From Maritimibacter sp. (lineage in GTDB: Bacteria; Pseudomonadota; Alphaproteobacteria; Rhodobacterales; Rhodobacteraceae), in assembly GCA_017792445.1 (NCBI GenBank), contig CP051232.1, positions 1,922,001 through 1,986,000 of the forward strand: a DNA stretch of 64,000 nt. Reading direction: 5' to 3'. The notes under the pieces were generated by a model. That model had not been told where the DNA came from. It searched no databases and worked only from the letters and a program-made list of their open reading frames with translations. The translations under genes and the position numbers were made by a program. Below are positions 19,641-27,675 of the stretch, piece by piece (the stretch's first letter is position 1; the number at the start of each line of letters is the position of its first letter).

Positions 19641-20558
19641 TCAGGCGGTCCAGGCGTCGAGGATGTAGCGGCTGGTCATCAGGTCCAGATGCGCGCCGCC
19701 GCCGTTCTTGAACACGGTGATCTCGTCGTCCGAGCCACGTGCGAAGCGGCCCGAACCGAAGTCATAATAGTCCGCCACGATGTCGTCCGGGGTGATCACG
19801 CCGTCCGCGAGCGGGGTCTTGATCTCTCCGATATGGCCGACCGTGGTGTCGCGGCTGTCGACGAAGATCCGGCCGCGCCGCATCACGGTGTCGTCTGCCT
19901 CGCGCATGTCGGGGCGGTAGGCGCCGATAAGGTCGATGTGCTGGCCGGGGCGTAGCCAGTCGCCCTTCAACACCGGTTCGGTCGACATGGTGGCGCAGGT
20001 GACGATGTCGGCCTGACCGACGGCGTCCGCCAGATCCGGCACCGCTTCGGTGTCGTCGAAGTCGGCGGCCAGCGCTTTTGCGCCCTCTGGGCTTCGGTTC
20101 CAGACGAGGAACCGAGCGTTGGGGAAGCCCGCGCCATAGGCCTCGCGCAGGCTGCGGCCCACGGTGCCAGCGCCGACGATCAGGATCGTCCGGCTGTCGG
20201 GCCGGGCAAGCTTCAACGCGCCCAGCAGGCTGTCGCCCGCCGTCTTCCACTTGGTCACGAGGTGGAAGTCGATGATCGCCTGCAGCAGGCCGTCGGTGTC
20301 CGAGTACAGCGACACGCCGCCGTTCACCGTGCCAAGGCCCGCCGCCTTGTTGCCGGGAAAGATCGTCGCCGATTTCACGGCGATCCCCAGCCCGCTGATC
20401 CATGCGCTGCGACTGAGAAGCGTGTCGTCGCCGCGATACAGGAAGGTGTCATCCAGCGTCGCCTTCGGCAGCCTATGCCCGGCGGCAAGCGCCTTTGTCA
20501 GCGCGTGCCAGTCCATGCGGGCTTCGGCTTCGGCGAAGGGGATGACGGGGACGGTCAT
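19641..20558 (-). CDS. Ornithine cyclodeaminase / mu-crystallin family protein
   Basis: 305 residues from ATG 20558 ('MTVPVIPFAEAEARMDW'). NAD(P)-binding motif 'ILIVGAGTVGRSL' near residue 125, substrate-side Lys in 'AVKSATIFPGN' and 'GTVNGGVSLYSDTDG' place it in the OCD/CRYM family, which contains ornithine cyclodeaminases, ketimine reductases and alanine dehydrogenases; the exact reaction cannot be fixed. Its start overlaps the stop of the HAD gene upstream by 4 bp (ATGA), so the two are coupled. Confidence 0.9.
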   Translation of the reverse strand: MTVPVIPFAEAEARMDWHALTKALAAGHRLPKATLDDTFLYRGDDTLLSRSAWISGLGIAVKSATIFPGNKAAGLGTVNGGVSLYSDTDGLLQAIIDFHLVTKWKTAGDSLLGALKLARPDSRTILIVGAGTVGRSLREAYGAGFPNARFLVWNRSPEGAKALAADFDDTEAVPDLADAVGQADIVTCATMSTEPVLKGDWLRPGQHIDLIGAYRPDMREADDTVMRRGRIFVDSRDTTVGHIGEIKTPLADGVITPDDIVADYYDFGSGRFARGSDDEITVFKNGGGAHLDLMTSRYILDAWTA

Positions 20559-21181
20559 GCCGCAGCTTCCTCCGGGGTCAGCAAGCCCTCGGCCACCAGA
20601 CGGTCGGCAAGGCCCTGCGGTCCCTCGAACAGGTGGACCTGCCAACCACGGGCGCGGGCCGCTTCGATGTTCTCGGGGCGGTCGTCGGTGAACAGCAGCG
20701 CCTCGGGGGCGATGCCGGTGCCTTCCTCGACGTGGATGTAGATCTCGGGTTCCGGCTTGATGGTGCGCAGCTCGCCCGAGATGAAGCGGCGGTCGAATTC
20801 GGTCAGGACCGGATAGGCGACATCGGCGAGGGCCAGCGTCGGGATGCCGAAGTTCGACAGCGCGAAGGTCGGCACGCCTTTGGCCCGCAGCGCGCGCAAC
20901 AGGACGGCGCTGTGCGGGATGTCGGGCTGCGCCATCTCGATCCAGTTGTCGTGCCAGGCGCGGATGCTATCGGCGTGCTCGGGATGTTGCGCGGCGGTTT
21001 CGGCGACAAGGTCGGCAAGATGCTCGCCGCGGTCAGACCGCAGGTTCATCTCTTCCAGCGGCACCTCGGCGAACAGCTTTTCGCGCGCCTCGCGCCCGAT
21101 CCGGGCGTCGTACCACTCTTCGGGGTTCCACTTGATCAGGACGTTTCCGAAATCGAAAACGACTGCCTCGATGCCTGCCAT
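20555..21181 (-). CDS. HAD family hydrolase
   Basis: 208 residues from ATG 21181. HAD motif I is 'VVFDFGNVLIKW' (residues 6-17; the nucleophile Asp is followed by Phe-Gly-Asn, as in YihX-type alpha-D-glucose-1-phosphate phosphatases), motif II 'FALSNFG', motif III Lys in 'RTIKPEPEIY' and motif IV 'LLFTDDRPENI'. A small phosphatase of uncertain substrate. Coupled by an ATGA overlap to the ornithine cyclodeaminase-like gene downstream. Confidence 0.9.
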   Translation of the reverse strand: MAGIEAVVFDFGNVLIKWNPEEWYDARIGREAREKLFAEVPLEEMNLRSDRGEHLADLVAETAAQHPEHADSIRAWHDNWIEMAQPDIPHSAVLLRALRAKGVPTFALSNFGIPTLALADVAYPVLTEFDRRFISGELRTIKPEPEIYIHVEEGTGIAPEALLFTDDRPENIEAARARGWQVHLFEGPQGLADRLVAEGLLTPEEAAA

Positions 21182-21239
21182 TCCGGGCCTCCATATTCTC
21201 GCGCCCAAGTGGTAGCGGGCGGCGGAAGGGATGGAAAGG

Positions 21240-21677
21240 TCAGCGTCGGCGCAGGGCGTCTTCCAGGGCTTGCAGAAACCGCGAGCGGTCCGCCTTGGTA
21301 AAGCCCTTGCCCGAGCCCTGCCGGAACGGATCGGCGGCGCGCAGGTCGGCCATCAGGTCGCGCATCGCCAGCGCATTGCCGATGTTGGTCGCGGTCAGTT
21401 GCTCGCCGTTTGGCTTCAGCACCATGGCCCCCGCCTCGACGCAGCGGGCGGCCAGCGGAATGTCCGAGGTCACGACGATATCGCCCGTGGTGGCCCGGTC
21501 GGCGATCCACATGTCGGCGACATCCGGGCCTTCGGGGACGAAAACAGTCTCTACAAGCGGGTTCTGAGACGGTCTGAGGCCGCCGTTCGCCACCTGCGTC
21601 ACAGGAACACGGTGGCGGGTCGCCACCTTTTCGATCTCCTGCTTCACCGGGCAGGCATCCGCGTCGACATAAATCAT
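21240..21677 (-). CDS. YaiI/YqxD family protein (DUF188)
   Basis: 145 residues. Matches DUF188 over its whole length: '[17 protein letters not shown]' at the start, '[13 protein letters not shown]' in the middle and the basic '[17 protein letters not shown]' at the end. The conserved acidic residues fit a PIN-like nuclease fold, but the function is not established. Its ATG shares one base with the stop of the Anp1-like glycosyltransferase gene (TGATG). Confidence 0.92.
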   Translation of the reverse strand: MIYVDADACPVKQEIEKVATRHRVPVTQVANGGLRPSQNPLVETVFVPEGPDVADMWIADRATTGDIVVTSDIPLAARCVEAGAMVLKPNGEQLTATNIGNALAMRDLMADLRAADPFRQGSGKGFTKADRSRFLQALEDALRRR

Positions 21678-22576
21678 CAGTGAGGTCCGTGGCGGACGAT
21701 CAGGTCCGCGTCCATGAAGCTGCCAAAGCCCAGGTCCGCGGCCTTCAGCGCGAAGCCCTCGGTTTCGATATGCAGCTGGTAGGGGGTTTCCGGGAATTCC
21801 GCGCCCGCTTCGATGACGTCGCGTCGGATCATCAGGAACGTGCCGCCAACGCAGCTAAGCGAGCGCAGGCCGTCGCCGGGCGACGGGTAGTGCCGGAAGA
21901 AACCGGTGGGCGGCTGGTACAGGCCGTCCCGCAGAAAGCGCCGGACCGAGCGGTCGCTGGGCGGCCGGACATAGCGGAACGAGTTGCGGTCGAATACCCT
22001 CTCGCCCTGATGCCGAAGACAGTTTGCAGCCAATACCGGCGCGTTCCATGCAACCGCGCGGGCCACGGCGTTGGGCGGGATTTCCGCCATGTCGGCGTCG
22101 ATGAACAGCACGTACTCTGCGGGCGTCTGCATCGCGGCCTCAAGCAGCCGGTTGCGGCACGAAGCGATGGCGGCGCGCCGGGCGCGTTGAAGCCCGGCCT
22201 CGGTCCGGCTGGCGCGGACATGGCCGGACCCAACGTTGTGTTTCAGGAACCGTGTCGACGCGTAGCCACCGGCGACCCCAAGCATCGAGCGCACGGCGAT
22301 CTCGCTGTCGTCGGTCGAGTCGCCTTCAAGCACGATCCAGTGCAGGCGGTCCTTGGGATAGGCCAGCCCGTCGATCAGGGCGGCATAAGTGGGAAGTGTT
22401 AGGGCCACGTCCTTGCACGGCGTCACGATGGCGACGTGCGGCTCGGGTTTGACCGCCCGCCGTTCCGGCCAGGGAAAGGCGGGCAGGGGATGCGTGAACA
22501 GCGTGTGCTGCGGATGCCGCTCGCGTCTGTCGGCGAACCTCGCCCACGCGGCGCGGATGTCCGCAGCGGCGCCCAT
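21677..22576 (-). CDS. Anp1-like (GT62-type) glycosyltransferase
   Basis: 299 residues, no membrane segment. GT-A fold features: '[17 protein letters not shown]', '[13 protein letters not shown]', the DxD motif in '[12 protein letters not shown]' and '[18 protein letters not shown]'. The pattern '[12 protein letters not shown]' followed by the DADM motif resembles fungal Anp1/Mnn9 mannosyltransferases and their bacterial relatives. A role in surface polysaccharide or glycolipid synthesis is likely but the acceptor is unknown. It sits between fghA (adjacent, same strand) and the coupled DUF188 gene. Confidence 0.75.
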   Translation of the reverse strand: MGAAADIRAAWARFADRRERHPQHTLFTHPLPAFPWPERRAVKPEPHVAIVTPCKDVALTLPTYAALIDGLAYPKDRLHWIVLEGDSTDDSEIAVRSMLGVAGGYASTRFLKHNVGSGHVRASRTEAGLQRARRAAIASCRNRLLEAAMQTPAEYVLFIDADMAEIPPNAVARAVAWNAPVLAANCLRHQGERVFDRNSFRYVRPPSDRSVRRFLRDGLYQPPTGFFRHYPSPGDGLRSLSCVGGTFLMIRRDVIEAGAEFPETPYQLHIETEGFALKAADLGFGSFMDADLIVRHGPH

Positions 22577-23407
22577 TCAGCCAAGCAGCTCTTCGGCGTG
22601 GAACGCCACGTGGTCCGCCATGAAGGTCGAGACGAAGAAGTAGCTGTGGTCATAGCCCGGCTGCATCCGGAACACGGCCTGCTGGCGGCGGGTTGCGATA
22701 GCGGTCGCCAGCGCCTCGGGTTTCAGCAGGTCAAGGAACTGGTCGTTGATGCCGGTGTCGATCAGCACCGGACCGTCAAAGCCCTTCTCGGCCATCAGCA
22801 GGCTTGCGTCATGCGCCGCCCACTGGCCGTGATCCTCGCCCAGATAGGCGGTCAGCTGCTTCCGGCCCCAGTCGCTTTTCGTGGGGTTGCAGATCGGCGA
22901 GAAGGCAGAGACCGAGCGGAACCGCCCTTCCAGCCGCATCGCCATCGTCAGCGCGCCGTGACCGCCCATCGAGTGGCCGGTGATGCCCTGCCGGTCCGGG
23001 TCCAGCGGGAACTCTCCGAACAACAATTTCGGCAGTTCGTCGGAAATATAGTCCCACATCCGGAAATGCGGGTCCCAAGGCGCCTGATTGGCGTTCACGT
23101 AAAAGCCCGCGCCCTGACCGAGGTCGTAGGCTTCGTCGTCCGCCACGCCTTCGCCGCGCGGCGAGGTGTCGGGGAAGACCAGCGCGATGCCGGCCTCTGC
23201 GGCCCAAGCCTGCGCGCCGGCCTTGGTCATCGCATTCTCGTGGGTGCAAGTCAGGCCCGACAGGTACCACAGCACCGGGACGTCCCCGTCCTTTGCCTGC
23301 GGCGGCAGGAACAGGCCAAAGGTCATATCGCATTTCGTGGTGTCGGCGGCGTGGGTGTAGACCCCCTGAACGCCCCCGAAACAGGCGTTTTCCGATTTCG
23401 TTTCCAT
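22577..23407 (-). CDS. fghA: S-formylglutathione hydrolase
   Basis: 276 residues from ATG 23407, which has a GGAGGAT site; an in-frame upstream start is unlikely. Esterase D family: nucleophile in 'GHSMGGHG' near residue 147, and the family start 'NACFGGVQGVYTHAA' and 'WYLSGLTCTHENA'; Asp and His of the triad near 'DTGINDQFL' and 'GYDHSYFF'. It splits S-formylglutathione to formate and glutathione, completing the pathway begun by frmA at 14846-15976. It abuts the Anp1-like gene downstream. Confidence 0.96.
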   Translation of the reverse strand: METKSENACFGGVQGVYTHAADTTKCDMTFGLFLPPQAKDGDVPVLWYLSGLTCTHENAMTKAGAQAWAAEAGIALVFPDTSPRGEGVADDEAYDLGQGAGFYVNANQAPWDPHFRMWDYISDELPKLLFGEFPLDPDRQGITGHSMGGHGALTMAMRLEGRFRSVSAFSPICNPTKSDWGRKQLTAYLGEDHGQWAAHDASLLMAEKGFDGPVLIDTGINDQFLDLLKPEALATAIATRRQQAVFRMQPGYDHSYFFVSTFMADHVAFHAEELLG

Positions 23408-23450
23408 GGGATCCTCCGCTTGGCTGCTGCCCCGTGATGTTGCGGTCTGG

Positions 23451-24389
23451 CTACTGGAAGGCGGTCCATTCGGCAAGCCACGCCAAAACCAGCGAGACGG
23501 TGACAATGGACGCGGCGGTCGAGATCAGGATGGTCGCCGACACCCGGTGCGGCGCGACGCCGTAGTACTGCGCCACCATATAGATGTTGCCCGCCGTGGG
23601 CAGCGCGGCCGAGGCCACCATGACGGCGGCGGCGTAGGGTTCCACCGGCCAGATCACGATTGCCGCCAGCGCCACGAAGCCGGGGTGAACGATCAGCTTG
23701 CCGAAAGACAGCCACGCGGCGACCGACAGCCGCTCGGCCGACTTGCTGGCCAGCGAGGCTCCGATGGCGAACAGCGCGCCGGGTGTGGCGGCGTTGCCAA
23801 GCAAGGTCAGGAATTCGTTCGCGGGCACCGGGATCGGCACCTCAAGCGCGGATACCGTGAAGCCCGCGAAGATCGACACCAGCATCGGGTTGCTGACCAG
23901 ACCAATGGCGACCGTCTTGAACACGCGGGGGGACAGGCGTTCACGGCTGCCGGTTATCAGGATCACGATCAGCGAGCCGAACACGCCAAGGTCGATGGCC
24001 AGCATCATCATGATATAGCCGACGGCGGCTTCGCCCATCAGCAGCGCCAGCATGGGGATGCCGAGGAAGCCGATGTTGCCGATCGCGGCGCATTGCGCTT
24101 CGACGGCAGCCTCGGCGACAGGTACCTTGCGCCACACGGCGACCAGCGTGAACACGACGTAGGCCGCGCCGGTCGCGGCGAGGTAGACCAGCATGAAGCG
24201 CCCGTCGAACACCTCGCCGAAGCTGAGGTTGGCCGAAAAGCGGAACAGCATCGCAGACAGCGCGAAGAAGAAGACGAACCGGGTCAGGGCATTCGCCGCG
24301 GCCTCGGAAAAGAACTTTGTCGCCGCGGCGATGTAGCCAACGCCGATCAGCAGGAAGAAAGGTAACGTCTTCAGGAAAATCTCGACCAT
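23451..24389 (-). CDS. AEC family transporter
   Basis: 312 residues with about ten hydrophobic segments arranged as two sets of five, as in auxin-efflux-carrier (AEC) proteins. 'LTRFVFFFALSAMLFRF' near the N-terminus, 'IGNIGFLGIPMLALLMGE' and 'ALPTAGNIYMVAQYYG' near the C-terminus are family-typical. Bacterial members export or import malate, malonate and similar acids. It lies 43 bp upstream of fghA on the same strand and may share a transcript with it. Confidence 0.9.
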   Translation of the reverse strand: MVEIFLKTLPFFLLIGVGYIAAATKFFSEAAANALTRFVFFFALSAMLFRFSANLSFGEVFDGRFMLVYLAATGAAYVVFTLVAVWRKVPVAEAAVEAQCAAIGNIGFLGIPMLALLMGEAAVGYIMMMLAIDLGVFGSLIVILITGSRERLSPRVFKTVAIGLVSNPMLVSIFAGFTVSALEVPIPVPANEFLTLLGNAATPGALFAIGASLASKSAERLSVAAWLSFGKLIVHPGFVALAAIVIWPVEPYAAAVMVASAALPTAGNIYMVAQYYGVAPHRVSATILISTAASIVTVSLVLAWLAEWTAFQ

Positions 24390-24459
24390 GGACTCGCCTT
24401 AGCAGCTTGTCCGTTCCGCCGGAATGGCCCCCGTTCGATTTCCCGGATGGTGCGGCCCC

Positions 24460-24479
24460 GCGACCTTCCGCAAGGTCGC
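24460..24479. terminator. Hairpin between mbfA and the AEC gene
   Basis: GCGACCTT and AAGGTCGC form a perfect 8-bp stem with a CCGC loop, about 33 bp beyond the mbfA stop. No T-tract follows in the mbfA direction, so termination would be weak or factor-dependent. Confidence 0.4.
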
Positions 24480-24511
24480 CTTGCCCGGTCCTCGGCGGGT
24501 AATCGCAGGTT

Positions 24512-25498
24512 CTAGCCGCTGCCGATCAGCACGCCTGCCGCGAAAACAAGCGCCCCGCCAAGCACGACCTGAAAAGCGGCGCGCAGGAAAGGGGTCTGCA
24601 TATAGCGTTTCTGAATCCATGCAATCGCCCAGAGTTCGACGAACACGACGATGGTGGCGATAATGGTCGCGGTCCAGAAATGCGGGATCAGGTAAGGCAG
24701 CGCGTGGCCCAGTCCGCCCAGCGCCGTCATGACGCCGGACGCGATGCCGCGTTTCAGGGGAGATCCCCGGCCCGACAGTTCGCCGTCATCCGACGCGGCT
24801 TCGGTAAAGCCCATCGAGATGCCCGCGCCGACCGACGCGGCAAGGCCGACAAGGAAGGTGGTCCACGTGTTCTGTGTCGCGAAAGCCGTGGCGAAGATCG
24901 GCGCAAGGGTCGACACCGACCCGTCCATCAGCCCCGCCAGCCCCGGCTGCACCCAAGTCAGCACGAACTGCCGGTGCGAGGCGCGGCCCTCTTCGTCGCG
25001 GGTCTCATCGCTCAGGTGCTCGCGGATCAGTTCGTCCGCCCGTTGCTCGTGCCCCGCCTCGGCGGCAGCGAGATCGCCCAGCAGCTTGCGCGTTTCGGCG
25101 TCCTGCATCCGGCTTGCGGCGTTCAGGTAGAACTGTTCCGCCTGCCGCTCCATCGCTTCGGCTTCCTCGCGGATACGCTCGATCGGCAGGTTCTCGACCA
25201 GCCAGACGGGGCGGCGGGCGTAATATCCCGCAACGTGTTCGCGACGGATCAGGGGGATGACCTCGCCGAACCGTTTGCGGTGCAGGTCGATCAGCCTTTG
25301 CCGGTGCCCGTCCTCCTCGGCGGCCATGCCGTCGAACACGGCGGCGCTGGAGGGGAATTCCGCACGAAGCCGTTCGGCGTACTGGCGGTAGATCCGCGCG
25401 TCGTCCTCTTCCGAAGAGATCGCAAGCGCAAGGATCTCTTGCTCTGAAAGGTCCCGGAAGCGCCGGCGTCCGAAGGCTGGCATCATGTCTGCACCCAT
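24512..25498 (-). CDS. mbfA: Membrane-bound ferritin-like iron exporter MbfA
   Basis: 328 residues. The N-terminal half is a rubrerythrin/ferritin-like domain with di-iron motifs ('SSEEDDARIY', 'AAEEDGHRQRL', 'AAAEAGHEQRADEL'); the C-terminal half (from about residue 185) has several membrane helices of the VIT1/CCC1 type ('GLMDGSVSTLAPIFATAF', 'GISMGFTEAASDD'). MbfA exports iron and protects from iron and peroxide stress in Bradyrhizobium and Agrobacterium. A perfect Irr/ICE box lies just 3 bp upstream of the first ATG, so repression under iron limitation is expected. The leader is very short; Mets at residues 5 and 6 are alternative starts. Confidence 0.93.
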   Translation of the reverse strand: MGADMMPAFGRRRFRDLSEQEILALAISSEEDDARIYRQYAERLRAEFPSSAAVFDGMAAEEDGHRQRLIDLHRKRFGEVIPLIRREHVAGYYARRPVWLVENLPIERIREEAEAMERQAEQFYLNAASRMQDAETRKLLGDLAAAEAGHEQRADELIREHLSDETRDEEGRASHRQFVLTWVQPGLAGLMDGSVSTLAPIFATAFATQNTWTTFLVGLAASVGAGISMGFTEAASDDGELSGRGSPLKRGIASGVMTALGGLGHALPYLIPHFWTATIIATIVVFVELWAIAWIQKRYMQTPFLRAAFQVVLGGALVFAAGVLIGSG

Positions 25499-25501
25499 AG
25501 A

Positions 25502-25516
25502 TTAGAATAATTCTAA
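25502..25516 (-). promoter_or_regulatory. ICE motif (Irr box) of mbfA
   Basis: TTAGAA-TAA-TTCTAA is a perfect palindrome (6-bp arms, 3-bp spacer) and agrees with the iron control element bound by Irr in alphaproteobacteria. A tentative promoter reading leftward has TTGTCA at 25542-25537 and TACTTT at 25520-25515, 16 bp apart, so Irr would cover the -10 and start site. Irr is known to repress mbfA when iron is scarce. Confidence 0.8.
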
Positions 25517-25586
25517 AGTAGGGATTGCTTCCGCAATGACAAGGGCAACTTACCGCCTTTCGGCGCGGCCGTCCTTGTCGGAACTG

Positions 25587-25598
25587 AACCGTTCGGTT
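25587..25598 (+). promoter_or_regulatory. Palindromic operator candidate upstream of the TetR gene
   Basis: AACCG-TT-CGGTT lies 33 bp before the TetR start in the mbfA-TetR divergent region. TetR family repressors commonly bind such short palindromes at their own promoter, so autoregulation is likely. It is 71 bp from the ICE box of mbfA. Confidence 0.55.
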
Positions 25599-25630
25599 TA
25601 TATTCATAAAGTCCACTGGACGGGGATGAA

Positions 25631-26254
25631 ATGACCGCCGGAATGGGTGACATCAAGCACGGCCGCAAGTTCGACCAGGTGGTCGAGGGCGCCCGCGAAA
25701 TCTTTCTGAGCGCAGGCTTCGAGGGGGCGAGCGTGGACGACATCGCGCGCGCCGCGCAGGTGTCGAAGGCGACGCTGTACAGCTATTTCCCCGACAAGCG
25801 ACGGCTGTTCATGGAGGTCGCTCAGCGCGAATGCCAGCGGCAGGCCGAGGCCGCGGTGGCGCGTATCCAGATGGCTGGCCCCGCCTGCGACGTGCTGTTC
25901 GAGGCGGCGACCGAGATGACGAAATTCTTCCTGTCCGACTTTGGCCGGCAGACCTTTCGCATCGCGGTTTCCGAAGCCGAACGGTTTCCGGAACTGGGCC
26001 GGGAGTTCTACAACTCTGGCCCGACCCGCGCCCGCGGCGCGCTGGTCTGCTACCTGAAGGACCGGATAGAGGCGGGCGAGCTGGACATCGACGACGTGGG
26101 TTTCGCCGCCGAGCAGTTCATCGAACTGTGCAAGGCCGGGCTTCACATCGAGTGGGTTCTGGGCATCCGTGACGGGTTCACCGACGCCGAGGTCAGCCGG
26201 GTGATCCGGGGCGCGGTTGAGATGTTCCTCGCCCGTTACGGCCGGAAAGACTAA
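25631..26254 (+). CDS. TetR/AcrR family transcriptional regulator
   Basis: 207 residues. The N-terminal helix-turn-helix is clear: 'AREIFLSAGFEGASVDDIARAAQVSKATLYSYFPDKRRLF' region (residues 19-60; only its outline given). The C-terminal ligand domain resembles the AefR/AcrR_C group ('FGRQTFRIAVSEAERFPELG'). The target is not certain; it diverges from mbfA and has a palindrome upstream, so it may control itself and possibly mbfA. Its TAA stop overlaps the TAG stop of the convergent NYN gene. Confidence 0.92.
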   Translation: MTAGMGDIKHGRKFDQVVEGAREIFLSAGFEGASVDDIARAAQVSKATLYSYFPDKRRLFMEVAQRECQRQAEAAVARIQMAGPACDVLFEAATEMTKFFLSDFGRQTFRIAVSEAERFPELGREFYNSGPTRARGALVCYLKDRIEAGELDIDDVGFAAEQFIELCKAGLHIEWVLGIRDGFTDAEVSRVIRGAVEMFLARYGRKD

Positions 26255-26961
26255 TCCAGCCGCCGCACCTGAAGCTGATTGCCGGTCTTCCGCGTCTCGA
26301 AGCGTTTCAGCCCCTCGACAAGGTCCGACAGCTTGCGCTTGCCGTAGGTCCGCGTGTCGAAGTCGGGGTTGTCTGCGGTGATGTATTGGCCGATCTGGCC
26401 CAGCGCATACCACTCGTCGTCCTGCTGGATCTTGTCCATCGCCCGCAAGATCAGCGGGATCGCCTGTGTCGGCTGCTGCTTGCCCGGAGCGGGCGGCGCG
26501 CCCTTCACGGGTTCGGGTTCGTCGATGATGTTCTCGATCAGCACGAAGCGGTTGCAGACGTTCCGCAGGCTTTCGGGGGCCTTGCCCTCGCCGATGCCGA
26601 TCACGTCGAGACCCTGTTCGCGGATACGGTTGGCCAGCGCGGTAAAGTCGCTGTCCGACGACACAAGCACGAAGCCGTCGAACCGGCCGGTATGCAGGAT
26701 GTCCATCGCGTCGATCACCAGCCCGATGTCGCTGGCGTTCTTGCCGACGGTGTTCGCGCTTTCCTGATGAGCGACCATGCCCAGCGTCCGCACTTCTTTC
26801 GCCCAAGCCGACAGTCGGCCTGACGACCAGTCGCCATAGACCCGCCGCAGCGCGGGTTCGCCGAAGGTGGTGATTTCCTTCAGGATCGGCGCGGCGAACT
26901 TGGCGGGGATGTTGTCGGCGTCGATCAGGACGGCATAGAGCGGGCGGTCGCGGTCGGCCAT
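26251..26961 (-). CDS. NYN domain ribonuclease-like protein with C-terminal OST-HTH/LOTUS-like domain
   Basis: 236 residues from ATG 26961 (preceded by GGAGG). Residues 8-150 are a NYN/PIN-like nuclease domain: catalytic Asp in 'VLIDADNIPAKF', 'DIGLVIDAMDIL' and 'VLVSSDSDFTALANRIREQG'. After a Pro-rich linker, residues 165-236 resemble the winged-helix OST-HTH/LOTUS module ('RKLSDLVEGLKRFETRK'). Such proteins are thought to bind and cut RNA. The gene is alone on its strand; the role in the cell is not known. Confidence 0.88.
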   Translation of the reverse strand: MADRDRPLYAVLIDADNIPAKFAAPILKEITTFGEPALRRVYGDWSSGRLSAWAKEVRTLGMVAHQESANTVGKNASDIGLVIDAMDILHTGRFDGFVLVSSDSDFTALANRIREQGLDVIGIGEGKAPESLRNVCNRFVLIENIIDEPEPVKGAPPAPGKQQPTQAIPLILRAMDKIQQDDEWYALGQIGQYITADNPDFDTRTYGKRKLSDLVEGLKRFETRKTGNQLQVRRLD

Positions 26962-27099
26962 CTGGGCCTCCTTTCGGGTCTGCACCATCGCGCGACCCAT
27001 GCCATAGCGCCGGCCCGATGGAAAGCCCGGCGGCGGGCCCGCGCCATGTGGGCCGGGCGCGCTTTGTGGTCGTTGCGCGCCCGGTCCGTGTTTCGTGTT

Positions 27100-27591
27100 T
27101 TACAGCGCTTCCAGCACCGCCTCGCCGGACGAGATCTGGCATTCGCCCGGGTTCGGCTCGGCGCCGACGTGGGTGATCTTGCCGTTCTCGACGACGCAAA
27201 CATAGCGCTTGGACCGGCCATACAGCCCGGCGGGCGGCGCGGTGAAGTCCTGCCCCAGCGCCTTGGTCACCTCGCCACCGGCGTCGGCAAGCATGGTGAT
27301 TTCGGCATCGTCGGCGCCCAGCTGGGTGCCCCAGGCCGACAGGGTGAACGGATCGTTGACCGACAGGCAGATCACCTCGTCCACGCCCTTGCCGCGGATT
27401 TCGTCCGCGGTGCGCACGAAGCTTGGCATATGCGCGGTCGAGCAGGTGCCGGTGAAGGCGCCGGGCAGGGCGAAGATCACCACCTTGCGGCCTTCAAGCT
27501 TCTCTCCCAGCTCGACCGGAGCCGGCCGTCCGTCATCGCTTAGCGTCAGAACCGTTCCGCCCGGAAACGTATCGCCCACTTCTAGTGCCAT
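27100..27591 (-). CDS. Peroxiredoxin, Prx5 type
   Basis: 163 residues from ATG 27591, which has a GGAAGG site 9 bp upstream; the ATG 9 bp earlier overlaps that site. The peroxidatic Cys lies in 'PGAFTGTCSTAHMPSF' near residue 49, the Prx5 signature, with 'GAEPNPGECQISSGEAVLEAL' at the end typical of the glutathione/glutaredoxin-using group. It reduces hydroperoxides in the cytoplasm. It diverges from the FAD reductase gene with an 84 bp gap. Confidence 0.94.
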   Translation of the reverse strand: MALEVGDTFPGGTVLTLSDDGRPAPVELGEKLEGRKVVIFALPGAFTGTCSTAHMPSFVRTADEIRGKGVDEVICLSVNDPFTLSAWGTQLGADDAEITMLADAGGEVTKALGQDFTAPPAGLYGRSKRYVCVVENGKITHVGAEPNPGECQISSGEAVLEAL

Positions 27592-27675
27592 TCGCGGCAT
27601 CCTTCCCTGATTGCCATTCCTCTGACGGTAGATATAGGAAGGTTTCGGCACGTGACAGGTACTGGGAGAGGGCGG

